From Aculops lycopersici (lineage: Eukaryota; Arthropoda; Arachnida; Trombidiformes; Eriophyidae): a stretch of 64,000 nt of DNA. The position numbers and the translations under genes are program-made. Positions 1 to 8,761 of the stretch are shown here, piece by piece; the stretch's first letter is position 1, and every line of letters starts with the position of its first letter. The notes under the pieces are model-generated. The model searched no databases. It was not told the origin of the DNA and worked only from the letters and a program-made list of their open reading frames with translations. The stretch is from assembly GCA_015350385.1 (NCBI GenBank), contig WNKI01000001.1, forward strand, positions 11,963,329 through 12,027,328, written 5' to 3'.

Positions 1-384
1 AGGTTCACATGCGTCCACTTAGTGGCAACGCGCTAAACTCCAACACTCTCGAGGGTCTGGTCAAATAATGATACTCGGATGTACGAACGAAAACAATTAG
101 TTTTATAGATCAACCGCAGATCAAATTGACAATAGACTAGATTGAATTATTAAAAATTGTAACACTCAATCTTGTACAAGAGGGAAATTTCACTAGTATG
201 TTTGTCGTAAAATATTGCGGAGCTTAGGTGTCCCAATTCTTGAGAAAGGGTAAAGCTGACCGCTTAAATGCCCGGTCAGTGAGAAAGTACAAAAGATATT
301 TGAAGCCTTATAAATACACCATTGTTCATTGTGAGCTAGTGAGTATGGTTTAATCTATTGTTTTGATGTATAGCTATAAAAGAA
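1..384. other. AT-rich intergenic stretch at window edge
   Basis: No convincing gene was seen on either strand. The right part is presumably the 3' UTR of the minus-strand zinc-finger gene that ends at 385. No clear repeat was found. Confidence 0.4.
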
Positions 385-672
385 TTAGGCTGACTCATGG
401 AAACACCTAAAATGCGTGCGACAATCTAGTGGACTCTCGAAGACGTTCTTGCAAATAAGACAACGATATACCATCTCGGCCACAATGATTCCACTTGAGT
501 TACACAAGATTGACTTTGATTTCCTGTCCATGTGCTTGACGGTGCTAATTGGTCTTTCGGCAATGTGAAAATGGTACCTATGGTCGTATATTGGCTGCTC
601 CTTCTCTTGTGCAGCCTGACGTAAATATGGGTAACGTCCTACGCGATCCTGATCTCTTGGTCTTGGTTCCAT
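385..672 (-). CDS. Small C2H2 zinc-finger-type protein, 5' end uncertain
   Basis: A minus-strand reading frame of 95 codons runs from the ATG at 672 to a TAA at 385. The C-terminus carries one finger, Cys-x2-Cys-x12-His-x4-His, beginning at the CLIC motif. The N-terminal 70 residues are charged and match nothing I recognise. The frame stays open upstream of the ATG. Acceptor-like CTAG sequences lie just upstream, and a donor-like GTAAGT lies at about 743-738 (minus), so an upstream exon is possible. A nucleic-acid-binding role is inferred from the single finger only. It faces away from UBE2M across a 680-bp gap. Confidence 0.45.
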   Translation of the reverse strand: MEPRPRDQDRVGRYPYLRQAAQEKEQPIYDHRYHFHIAERPISTVKHMDRKSKSILCNSSGIIVAEMVYRCLICKNVFESPLDCRTHFRCFHESA

Positions 673-1353
673 GTTCCTAGGGCAGGGGCCGGCCACTTGC
701 TTTGGCCGCTAGTGGAAAAATTTAAATTACTCTTTCAACTTACCACTTGTTGACTAAATCTATCCACTCTAAATGGGCCAAGAGGAAGTCTGCACGTGAT
801 TTTTTGGGGCCCGAGTGTGTTGTGGTTAATTTTTATTCAGAACACGTTGCAAACTTGCCATCAACCAGCGCGAAGTCGCTTCTCTCAATGCCAAGTTTCA
901 ACGGTGGTCGCCCGGCGGCCGACGACGACGACGACGAATACGAAGGATCGCGCGAGTTTGTTGCCATTGCTGTTGTGGCTTGTATTTGTGCTGAACGCAG
1001 GTCACATCAGCACCAGCAACGACAGCGGTAAGCACAGTAGCCGACTAGGCGGCGTCTAAGAGCGTACGTCACACAGGCGAACGATGGAAAAAAGTACAGG
1101 CGAGCGCAGAAAAATCTGGGGTTCGGAGCAAAACAAAGCAGGAGGTTCTCTGATCAACTCTCTCTTTCTCTCTCAATCTTAAGATAATGATATTTACTCT
1201 GATTGCGGTATATTAAACAAGTCATTTAACGAGTTTCATAACCAATAACTGAAATTACTTCACAAGCTTCACATACGAATGCCTATTTGCCTCCTATCGA
1301 GCCAAGCTTCTGATATTTATTCTGGCATTCGAATGATATAATCTGATCGCGAA
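673..1353. promoter_or_regulatory. Divergent promoter region, zinc-finger gene / UBE2M
   Basis: This 680-bp gap lies between a minus-strand and a plus-strand gene start and probably holds both promoters. It contains a short GAC run near 920-940 and a CT-rich stretch near 1160-1175. Open frames on the plus strand around 800-1050 use no ATG; I do not call them genes, although a donor-like GGTAAG sits at about 1026. Confidence 0.4.
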
Positions 1354-1869
1354 ATGATCAACTTATACTCCGTTAGAAATCAGAAGAAGGATCCTAACAA
1401 GCAGGAGTCCAATTCGGTCAAATCGTCTCCGGCACAGCTGAGGGCGGCCAAAGATTTTAGAGAGATTTCACTGCCAAATTCAGTCTCTATTAGTCAGCCA
1501 AGCAAAGAGGATGTAATGAACTACAAAATATTGGTGAAGCCAGACGAGGGTTTTTACAGGGGCGGCCGGTTTGCTTTTGATCTAAAAATACCAAATACCT
1601 ACCCGCACGAACCACCGAAATTAAAATGTGAAACTGCAATCTATCATCCAAACATCGATCAAGACGGGAACGTATGCCTAAATATCCTTCGTGAGGATTG
1701 GAAACCCGTCCTAACGATAAGCTCAATCATCTATGGCCTCCTTTTCTTATTTTATGAACCAAATCCAGAGGACCCTCTCAATAAAGAGGCAGCCGAACTG
1801 CTTAAGAGCGACAGAAGAACGTTTGAGTCTAGTGTCAGAAGGTTCCTCAGGCAAACTCAGCAGCACTAG
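1354..1869 (+). CDS. UBE2M: NEDD8-conjugating enzyme E2 M (UBC12)
   Basis: A single-exon gene for 171 residues. It accepts NEDD8 from the NAE1-UBA3 E1 and passes it to cullins, activating cullin-RING ligases. The start MINLYSVRNQKK resembles the UBC12 N-terminal peptide that docks into UBA3. The UBC fold follows, with the YHPNI and GNVCLNILREDW signatures; the catalytic cysteine is Cys108. The C-terminal PNPEDPLNKEAA helix is also typical. It is about 12 residues shorter than human UBE2M at the C-terminus. The ATG at 1354 is fixed by homology. It converges on JAGN1, with stops only about 110 bp apart. Confidence 0.96.
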   Translation: MINLYSVRNQKKDPNKQESNSVKSSPAQLRAAKDFREISLPNSVSISQPSKEDVMNYKILVKPDEGFYRGGRFAFDLKIPNTYPHEPPKLKCETAIYHPNIDQDGNVCLNILREDWKPVLTISSIIYGLLFLFYEPNPEDPLNKEAAELLKSDRRTFESSVRRFLRQTQQH

Positions 1870-1947
1870 GTTTTACAAACGTCGTTGTTTATTGATAATA
1901 ATAATGATACGTACACAATATTCATTCATAGGTGTTCAGGACAGGGG

Positions 1948-1953
1948 TTTATT
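1948..1953 (-). terminator. Poly(A) signal AATAAA of JAGN1
   Basis: AATAAA on the minus strand lies 24 bp beyond the JAGN1 stop codon. A second copy lies at 1888-1893, inside the UBE2M 3' UTR, so the two transcripts may overlap at their 3' ends. Confidence 0.6.
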
Positions 1954-1976
1954 ACACTTTATATTATTGTATTATA

Positions 1977-2537
1977 CTACATTCTTTTACTCGGCGACTT
2001 TTGCTTGCCCATGCAGCGGTGCAACTCCAGGCCTAAGTACAACTCAGCTCCATGAATCTGGCAGGCGACAATAATAAAGACATACCAATAGAAGGCAACT
2101 GGGTAGCCCCTCCAAACTTCTGAAGTTTTACTTGCGTCTCGTGTAATGACAAACGTTCTAAAGTCGGCTGAATACAGGTAAGCACAATAAATAAGCGGGA
2201 ATATGCAGGTGAGCAAGACACCTACTAGGAAGATTTTGAGCTGCAGTATATTGTTGGTTTTGATGGCCTGCAAGGTGATTGAAGCTAAAAGGATGCTGCT
2301 AAGCCAGACCCATTCCCAAGGCCGAGCCATCGGGATGTATAGTTCCTCGATAGGCTGTACAAAAATATTGAGCATGTCCAAAACGGTAGACACCATCTTG
2401 GCTGCCATGAGAAATCCTAGCATCATGTGTAGGATTATGGTGAACTTGAGTCTTTTCTTGGACAAGGCTAATACTTTATAATGAGGCAAAATTCTTTGCC
2501 TCTGATTGTAGTCGGATCCGTCGTGGACTTTTACCAT
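1977..2537 (-). CDS. JAGN1: Jagunal homologue, ER membrane protein
   Basis: A single exon encodes 186 residues. Jagunal is an ER membrane protein that organises ER and vesicle traffic in oocytes and secretory cells. The family pattern is clear: a GSDYNQRQRILPHY start, then four hydrophobic segments (about residues 32-52, 75-95, 100-122 and 150-172). The motifs IFVQPIEELYIP, PWEWVW and VWRGYPVAFYWYVF also belong to the family. The C-terminus is lysine/arginine rich, as expected for ER retention. Length matches the usual 180-200 residues. The ATG at 2535-2537 agrees with homology. Confidence 0.93.
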   Translation of the reverse strand: MVKVHDGSDYNQRQRILPHYKVLALSKKRLKFTIILHMMLGFLMAAKMVSTVLDMLNIFVQPIEELYIPMARPWEWVWLSSILLASITLQAIKTNNILQLKIFLVGVLLTCIFPLIYCAYLYSADFRTFVITRDASKTSEVWRGYPVAFYWYVFIIVACQIHGAELYLGLELHRCMGKQKSPSKRM

Positions 2538-3029
2538 GTTGTTACTGAGAATTGGCTATCTCAACAGATTTTCAAGTGATGATTTGGATTCGTGATACTC
2601 AGAACAATGATGTCCAACTCACAATAAAGGCATTAATATCTAAATGAGTGAAATAGGAATAAGGTAAATTGCTCTTAAATTGGATTCTATTAACAAAAAT
2701 GAATTTGCGAATGTGACATGTTATATCTTGTTCGCGATATGCGAACAGCTGCAACGCGAGTTTCCATTGTGCCATGTGAAGCTCGTCGCAAGTAGAGCGC
2801 AATCCAAAATTTTGCATGATGCAATTCATTTGCGGGCCCAACACATTCAGAGGTCAGCATACTCTTAATTATTCGTCGAAGCTTTGGAATTTGCTTCAGA
2901 ATACCTGGTAGGTTTGGATTGTTTTTTACATGGCATAAACTTACCAATTATTTCTAGCGAATGACAAAGAATATAAACTCTAGTGAATGCAAATGCTCTA
3001 GTTCAACGTTCAGGGGGTGATTGAAAAAT
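2538..3029. other. Intergenic, JAGN1 upstream region
   Basis: Nearly 500 bp of AT-rich sequence lie between the JAGN1 start and the 3' end of the polybromo-like gene. Only short unsupported frames are present. It presumably holds the JAGN1 promoter. Confidence 0.4.
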
Positions 3030-3034
3030 TTATT
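3029..3034 (-). terminator. Poly(A) signal containing the stop codon
   Basis: The minus-strand hexamer AATAAA includes the TAA stop (3032-3030) of the polybromo-like gene. If used, the 3' UTR would be only a few tens of bases. Confidence 0.45.
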
Positions 3035-4721
3035 TATATGGTTCTATGCTCCGCGCCATAGTAACGGCGTCCTGCAACATGAAATCCCTAAGCGCCCATA
3101 GTGCGGCCTCGGGCGACTCGTGCCGACCTACACCGGCGCCTAACCAACTTGTTGGCTCATCGGCAGATGGACCCGCGACGGTTGTTGCTGGGGTCTCCTG
3201 CTCAGGCCGATTTGGAACTTGTAGGCTTTCAATATATTTCTTAAAAGTTTCGGAATAGGCGAGGCGCTTTCTGGGCGAAGGCTCGACAAATCTAATAATA
3301 CTTGTCTGGGTGGATTTGGTTGCAGATGATGATGAGGTTGATGATGATGTTGGTACCGCTAATGCCGCCTGGGGTTTTGGTAAGTTGTGTTGATGCTCTT
3401 GGTCAACTTTAGGCGAGTCATGGTTAGCTAAATGGTGTTGTTTCATTTGCTCCTTGGCCATCTCAGCCAACTTTCTCTTAGTAAGCTTGGGCGTGTTTGA
3501 ACCATTTGATAGAGCAGAGTTGTTGAGCTCAAGTCTGCCCCTTTCTCTGACTCGCTTGTTGTGTATTAGGGCCCTCTGGTCATACTTGAACCTAATGTCG
3601 TGGGGCAAAGCTTTCCATTCATTACCAACTAGCCGACTGATGTCACCAAAGTTTTGATCTGGATTTTTATCGATGACCTTCTTACGAATCTCACTTGCGT
3701 AAATGATGTAACCTGTCAGGAGCTGCCTCTTGGGCGCGTTCGAGTTTCTCCCTCGTCTTGTGTTGAGACTGCATTTTTCAATTGGTGTTGATGCCAGCAA
3801 GTCTGCAGATAGATTAGAGCTGCTATCCATTGAGGTTTCATTGTGGAAATCGTGAGTGACTTTTAGATTGTTATTTCCAGCTTGTTGCGGAGTCTCATGC
3901 GAGCTCTTGCTTCCAGTTCTAGTTAGCTCATTGGTCGTTGAATGATTATGGTCAATATGGTGGTTATTGTCGTTGTTGGTGTTGTTGCTCTTCGAATCTT
4001 TGGTGCTGCTATGCGTCGGCGTGGAAGGATGGGAGTTGTTTGAATTATTGTTTATGTTGTTTGCTATGTTGGTGGAGTTGTTCGAGTTGCTGTTGTTTAT
4101 GTTTATGTTGTTGGTGTTGCTGTTATTATACATCGAGGTAGCTGTTGATGATGTTTTGTTGAGATGCGCCGGCGAGTCCTTGCAATTTGTTGTATTATTA
4201 CTACCAACATTATTCGTGCTAGTGCTATTGTTGCTGGCGGCTACATTATTCTTAACTACCGCCGAAGCGACCGATGGATCCTTGTTATTATGTTGAGTGG
4301 AAGTGTCAGAGTCAGTTATATTGTTTGCCTTGTAATGAGCACTAAGCAATTGATCCCTCTTTTGCTTCAACAATTTTTCCAAAGTGACTGCATCTTGATA
4401 GATTTGCGAATCGTCTTCATTGAAGGATTTACAATTACTGAACATGAGTTTGAAGTCCTCGAAACAAGCGTTCTCGTCTACATACTGCTGACTCTCAATC
4501 CTCTCGCGAATCTTGTTCATGGCTATGGGTTTTTCAATAATATTGTAATAGGCGGGAAAGTCTTTCCTCGAGGGCAGACACATGAAAAGTTGGATACATA
4601 TCCTGCGCGTCTTTGGTTCTCTGTGCTCAATTAGCGTATTATATAAAGTTTTCATTGTTAGGGTTTGCTTGTTATCATCCTCATTTAGGGGTATGGTCGT
4701 GGGCACCGCTGGCGGCCTCAT
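3030..4721 (-). CDS. Polybromo-like protein: one bromodomain plus HMG box
   Basis: Intronless, 563 residues. Residues about 21-125 form a bromodomain (LPSRKDFPAYYNIIEKP; acetyl-lysine-reading Asn101 in KSFN). Residues about 130-300 are Asn/Ser-rich with long N runs. Residues about 330-398 form an HMG box, with GYIIYASEIRKK and GDISRLVGNEWKALP. Both domains look most like those of polybromo (BAF180/PBRM1), the PBAF chromatin-remodelling subunit. Polybromo normally has six bromodomains, two BAH domains and one HMG box; here five bromodomains and both BAH domains are absent. The frame runs from ATG to stop, so this is a reduced paralogue or a lineage-reduced polybromo rather than a fragment cut by the window. 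Nuclear location is inferred. Confidence 0.8.
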   Translation of the reverse strand: MRPPAVPTTIPLNEDDNKQTLTMKTLYNTLIEHREPKTRRICIQLFMCLPSRKDFPAYYNIIEKPIAMNKIRERIESQQYVDENACFEDFKLMFSNCKSFNEDDSQIYQDAVTLEKLLKQKRDQLLSAHYKANNITDSDTSTQHNNKDPSVASAVVKNNVAASNNSTSTNNVGSNNTTNCKDSPAHLNKTSSTATSMYNNSNTNNININNSNSNNSTNIANNINNNSNNSHPSTPTHSSTKDSKSNNTNNDNNHHIDHNHSTTNELTRTGSKSSHETPQQAGNNNLKVTHDFHNETSMDSSSNLSADLLASTPIEKCSLNTRRGRNSNAPKRQLLTGYIIYASEIRKKVIDKNPDQNFGDISRLVGNEWKALPHDIRFKYDQRALIHNKRVRERGRLELNNSALSNGSNTPKLTKRKLAEMAKEQMKQHHLANHDSPKVDQEHQHNLPKPQAALAVPTSSSTSSSSATKSTQTSIIRFVEPSPRKRLAYSETFKKYIESLQVPNRPEQETPATTVAGPSADEPTSWLGAGVGRHESPEAALWALRDFMLQDAVTMARSIEPYK

Positions 4722-5761
4722 GATGGTAGCGATTGAATAATATAAAATATTTGATATAACCAGTACGAAATTTTTTGTTATTTCACAACAACGTGTTGGA
4801 GAACATTTTTGCGCTCTCTCTCTCTCTCTCTCTTTCTATCGCTTTTCTCTCTCTGTCTCTCGCTCGCTCCTCTTTCACAGCATTTGTTCATTCGCAGTCT
4901 GCGAATCGCAGTGGCGCTCGCTCAAAACGAGACACACAGAGCGAGACGCTCTCACTCGTCGTCGCCAGCGGTAGCCAGCTGCACTACAGTGGCAGCAGCA
5001 GCAGCGAGACTTGCATTTGCCATTCTTCGAGCCCTGCCGCCACTGCGCCCGACCATTGGGGGTGGCACGACTCTTCGGCCCCACAACTTTCGCGCTCAAT
5101 GCACCACTTGGAATGGTGCAAACCAGTCCGTTCGTCGCCTTCAGCTTGACAACGGGCGATGGCGAGTGGTGCGCGCAATGTGTGCACCCTTTTCGGGCAA
5201 GCAAGCGAGCAAATTTTCTCATTGTACTACGCCGCGCTCAAATCCCCATTCGATTCGGCCGGCTGAAGCAGTAAACCAGCCAACATTCTACTAGCAAACG
5301 GCCCTTCAGCAGACGGAAGGTTATGCTTGCCTAAAAAGCGTCGGACTGTCTCGCTCTCTGTCGCACACAGAGAGTTCCACTCATTTTGGCCACTCGTTGT
5401 CTCGCTTGTGCTCACAATATAAACTCTATGGGTTTTCTTTTATAACGAGAAAAATAAAATCGGCTTTAGCCGATCGCAGTACACAGAGTCTGCGCTAACC
5501 TTTCGGCGGGAGTTTGAATTGGTGCCACGATCTTGGCACATTACTTTCACCTCAACGAGCTTACTGATCAGACGCCAATACAGCAACCATATTTTTGGGC
5601 GCTATATGATAAATGGAAATTCGGTAAAGATTTTTTAGTAAAAACAACTCGAAATAATCCAATACTAATCACGAAGTCTTACATACTAATCGAATTTGAT
5701 GTTTTTGGATCGAGTTTGTATAGCTAAATGGATTTCGGATGCTAATCTTTAATCATCTTCA
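4722..5761. promoter_or_regulatory. Upstream region of polybromo-like gene with GA/CT tracts
   Basis: About 1 kb lies between the polybromo-like start and the RPUSD4 stop; both genes are on the minus strand. A (CT)n tract at 4814-4833 and further CT-rich runs to about 4875 read as GAGA repeats on the minus strand. Such repeats are common in arthropod promoters as GAGA-factor-type sites. Several overlapping open frames (4800-5300) follow base composition and have no domain support. Confidence 0.45.
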
Positions 5762-7567
5762 CTATTCAACTACTTCCTCTCTGATATCCGGATTCATCAA
5801 CTTGAGCGCTTTCAGACTTTCAACGAAGAAATTTGGTACCGGAGCTTCGATGAAGAGTGGCAGTCCATTTGCTTTGGCATTGGGGACCATGACCCTCTTA
5901 GCGTGCAAATGGACGGGCAAAGTTCTAACCTTGGACTGTCTCATATTAAGAGCACGCAAAGCTGGAGTTGGTAAATGCTGAGGCGCTACTTTACCAGGGT
6001 CACTGTACTTGTGGTCGCCCAATATTGGAGTCTTGCAAGCGTAACTGAGATGGCATCTGATCTGATGCTTGACACCTGTTCTGGTTTTCACCTCCACAAG
6101 TGCCATATATTTTTTAGCATTCAAAACCCTATACTCAGTGATTGCACGTCTGGCTTCTCGAAACTTTTTGTCGAGTTGAAATTTGTCAGGAACCTCATCA
6201 GGGAAGATGCAAGATCGTCTCTTACCCCCAACTATGTGCTCTCGTATCGGACAATCAATTATCGCCTCCTGTGGCCTAGGCACCCCACGAGTGATGCACC
6301 AATAAGTCTTTTTAACTTGATCGGATTTAAAGGCTTTAGCGAGCTGATCAGCCTTCGCTTTCGAGGTAGCGAACAGTAGCACACCTGTTGTGGCCTTATC
6401 GAGCCGATGCGCTAGGAAGGTTTTTTCAATCCTCATTGATTTTGCGATCTCTGTTATGAGTGTTCTCATGTTTAAGGCATCTTTTTGGTTATCATCGGTA
6501 CTTGCTATTCCATATGGCTTGTTGACTGCGAGTATATCATAGTTGTTGTATATGATACAATCCTTAATGTGCTTCATAAGATCTTCTTTGGGTAATTTTG
6601 TCCAGTCAGGGACGATATTCGCATAAGTTCGGAAACCCTGGGAATCTAATCCGATCCTTGCATCCAAGTCACCAGATCTTTTTCCTAGGTTGAACGATGA
6701 TGCAGGTTTCTCTTTTCTGGTCTTGACTCGGTGGAGGTATTCGTCGGCACGAAGTGGAGTTACAATCCGTGATCTGGGGGCATACTTCAAGTCTAAATCT
6801 TTGTTGAATTCAAATACAGCTGTTTTATTGTCCATTATCTTCTCGTAATACTCCTCTGACATGACATCAGATTCCACTTCATTCTCTTCCGGAACATCCT
6901 TCATGGGGTGGTAGACTAGTTTTTCTTTCACGGGTTTGGGTTGCACTTTGGCCTCAATAATCTCTGTTTCAATGTCTCTTGTGTCGAGTTTGCCCCCGGA
7001 CAACTGGAGTTTAGTATCATCAGCTTGGGCCTTTCCGAGTTCTTGATACGCCTTAACTCTCTTGAGCACATGAGTTAATCGACCTCGAACAATCTTAGGC
7101 TCTGAGCTCTCTAGTGTTGGCTGACTTGTTTGGCCGGTTCTAGGAGTTATCTTTGAGGATACTGTGATATTTAGAGCATTTGTATTTTTTGGGGCCATAT
7201 CTCTAGCAAGTATCCCTTCCGTTACTGGATCCTTGTCTGGAACAAATGTTTGCTTCACAGTAATAGAGTCGAGAACTTTAGCTTCGTTATCCCTCTCGAA
7301 TTGGCCATGAACCTTAGCTTTATTATCACTATCAAATCGCATTGATCCAAAGACGACATTGACACGTCTTTCTTCATTCTGTAAACTATCTCTTTTGATC
7401 AGCAAAGAACTGTACTTTTGATTAAGTTCTTCCGGAGTCAGCTTGTTTTTTGGCTTGGGTTGTTCATAGTCAGGTGTTGCACCTGAAATACCGAAGAAAT
7501 CCCTGTTAGCTGATTGACTCGATTGGTTGCTCACTCTTCGGATTGCGATGAACCTGATTGACTTCAT
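5762..7567 (-). CDS. RPUSD4: Mitochondrial RluA-type pseudouridine synthase RPUSD4
   Basis: Intronless, 601 residues. RPUSD4 isomerises uridine in mitochondrial 16S rRNA and is needed for mitoribosome assembly. The catalytic domain spans about residues 330-590: the VNKPYGIAST loop, the HRLDKATTG motif with catalytic Asp390, TGVKHQIRCHLS, and GDHKYSD. The first residues (MKSIRFIAIRRV) are basic and amphipathic, consistent with mitochondrial import. The oddity is a charged N-terminal extension of about 320 residues before the enzyme domain; human RPUSD4 is only about 377 residues in total. The ATG at 7565-7567 is the first in frame. Confidence 0.9.
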   Translation of the reverse strand: MKSIRFIAIRRVSNQSSQSANRDFFGISGATPDYEQPKPKNKLTPEELNQKYSSLLIKRDSLQNEERRVNVVFGSMRFDSDNKAKVHGQFERDNEAKVLDSITVKQTFVPDKDPVTEGILARDMAPKNTNALNITVSSKITPRTGQTSQPTLESSEPKIVRGRLTHVLKRVKAYQELGKAQADDTKLQLSGGKLDTRDIETEIIEAKVQPKPVKEKLVYHPMKDVPEENEVESDVMSEEYYEKIMDNKTAVFEFNKDLDLKYAPRSRIVTPLRADEYLHRVKTRKEKPASSFNLGKRSGDLDARIGLDSQGFRTYANIVPDWTKLPKEDLMKHIKDCIIYNNYDILAVNKPYGIASTDDNQKDALNMRTLITEIAKSMRIEKTFLAHRLDKATTGVLLFATSKAKADQLAKAFKSDQVKKTYWCITRGVPRPQEAIIDCPIREHIVGGKRRSCIFPDEVPDKFQLDKKFREARRAITEYRVLNAKKYMALVEVKTRTGVKHQIRCHLSYACKTPILGDHKYSDPGKVAPQHLPTPALRALNMRQSKVRTLPVHLHAKRVMVPNAKANGLPLFIEAPVPNFFVESLKALKLMNPDIREEVVE

Positions 7568-7748
7568 CTGGGTGCCGTGAATATCAGGATATTAATTAAA
7601 TTAGTAAATATAAGATGGTGATATCAAGAATCACATAAACGTATCGTTGTTTTGGTTTGCAAGCACACGTGTTTTCCAGACAGCGTTCGTTTTCTCTTCC
7701 CTTCTCCCGGCACAACAGAGAACTTTCGTTCACGAGTGATTGTTGACC

Positions 7749-8552
7749 TTATCTGGCCAGGCGACGCCGGATAAGCGGATTAAAGATCATCTCACCTGCA
7801 GGATAATCACTCAAGTCTATACCTGTTGTCTTAGCTACAGAAGTTATAAAAATAACATGAACAAACTCTACCAGCGACATATCAGTGTAGAAAGTGACCA
7901 AGTTCTCCATGACTAGATAAGTGAAAGCATACACGATTGCTGTCAACCAAATCTTGTATACAACTAATAGATAATCTCGATCAATCTGACTTTTCGACTC
8001 ACTGGATGCTCTAAATATATTCATATTTGTTCGTCTAAAGATCAGTTCAGATTTAGCTTTAATGGAGTCGGAATCAATTGTGCGACCTGGAACTCGTAAA
8101 TGTGCAGTCTCCTCAACCAATCCAATGGATGTCGGGGTGATATAGTAGTTTCTATGGCTCTCATCAGCTGGGGCCGACTTCTCCACGGCCGTTGACACAA
8201 GAGTAGCGATGCATATCAATAAGATAAAGTGAAATGTTATGACACCTAAAAATCTCAACCCTCGTTTGCTACATTGAAACATAATAAGTAATAGTTCCAA
8301 CTCGTTCCTTAGCTCAAATCTCACTATGAATATGAAGAAAGTTGCCCATATCAAGGCCACCAGTAGTATAAGTGTCGTCATCGTCAGTGTCACATCATGT
8401 TGTCCTGCCAGTTTCCAACTGTTGCTTGCCCCTCGCTTTATGGCGACAATAATGGAGTGTGCTATAACTAGAAGGATACATAGGGTCAGAAACACATGAG
8501 GTTTGAAGCAAACAATAAGAGCAGCGATGGTTCGCTTTGGATTGAACATCAT
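7749..8552 (-). CDS. Orphan multi-pass membrane protein
   Basis: One exon, 267 residues, not recognised. Hydrophobic segments lie at about residues 18-37, 56-78, 99-122 and 200-222, with a weaker one near 227-243. Between the third and fourth is a loop of about 75 polar residues. There is no signal peptide separate from the first segment. The ATG pair at 8550-8552 is the first in frame. It sits between RPUSD4 and the POT1-like gene on the same strand with short gaps (181 and 209 bp). No function can be proposed. Confidence 0.65.
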   Translation of the reverse strand: MMFNPKRTIAALIVCFKPHVFLTLCILLVIAHSIIVAIKRGASNSWKLAGQHDVTLTMTTLILLVALIWATFFIFIVRFELRNELELLLIMFQCSKRGLRFLGVITFHFILLICIATLVSTAVEKSAPADESHRNYYITPTSIGLVEETAHLRVPGRTIDSDSIKAKSELIFRRTNMNIFRASSESKSQIDRDYLLVVYKIWLTAIVYAFTYLVMENLVTFYTDMSLVEFVHVIFITSVAKTTGIDLSDYPAGEMIFNPLIRRRLAR

Positions 8553-8761
8553 GCATCCTAGCTCTCAGATATTGTCTAGATCTTTAATCAGTTTAATGAA
8601 ATAGACTCACTATTGATTATGATAATTTTTAATTTGATTCATGTCAACAATGGGTGGAGACGGGGAAAATCATCTGCTAGCGCAGACGGTCTCTTCGGCA
8701 GGAACTGATTATATTAATAGAGGAGATTTTTTCAATCTACCGTGGGACTAGTGATGAGGGT

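Noticed and set aside
796..1059. Open frame with a hydrophobic LLPLLLWLVFVLNAG stretch resembling a signal peptide
   Set aside because: It begins with GTG, has no ATG in frame before the hydrophobic part, sits in a divergent promoter and contains a (GAC)n run. No downstream exon was identified.
4809..5294. 161-codon frame beginning in the (CT)n tract
   Set aside because: It is a composition-driven frame of Ser/Leu repeats from the CT microsatellite, with no domain; opposite-strand frames overlap it equally.
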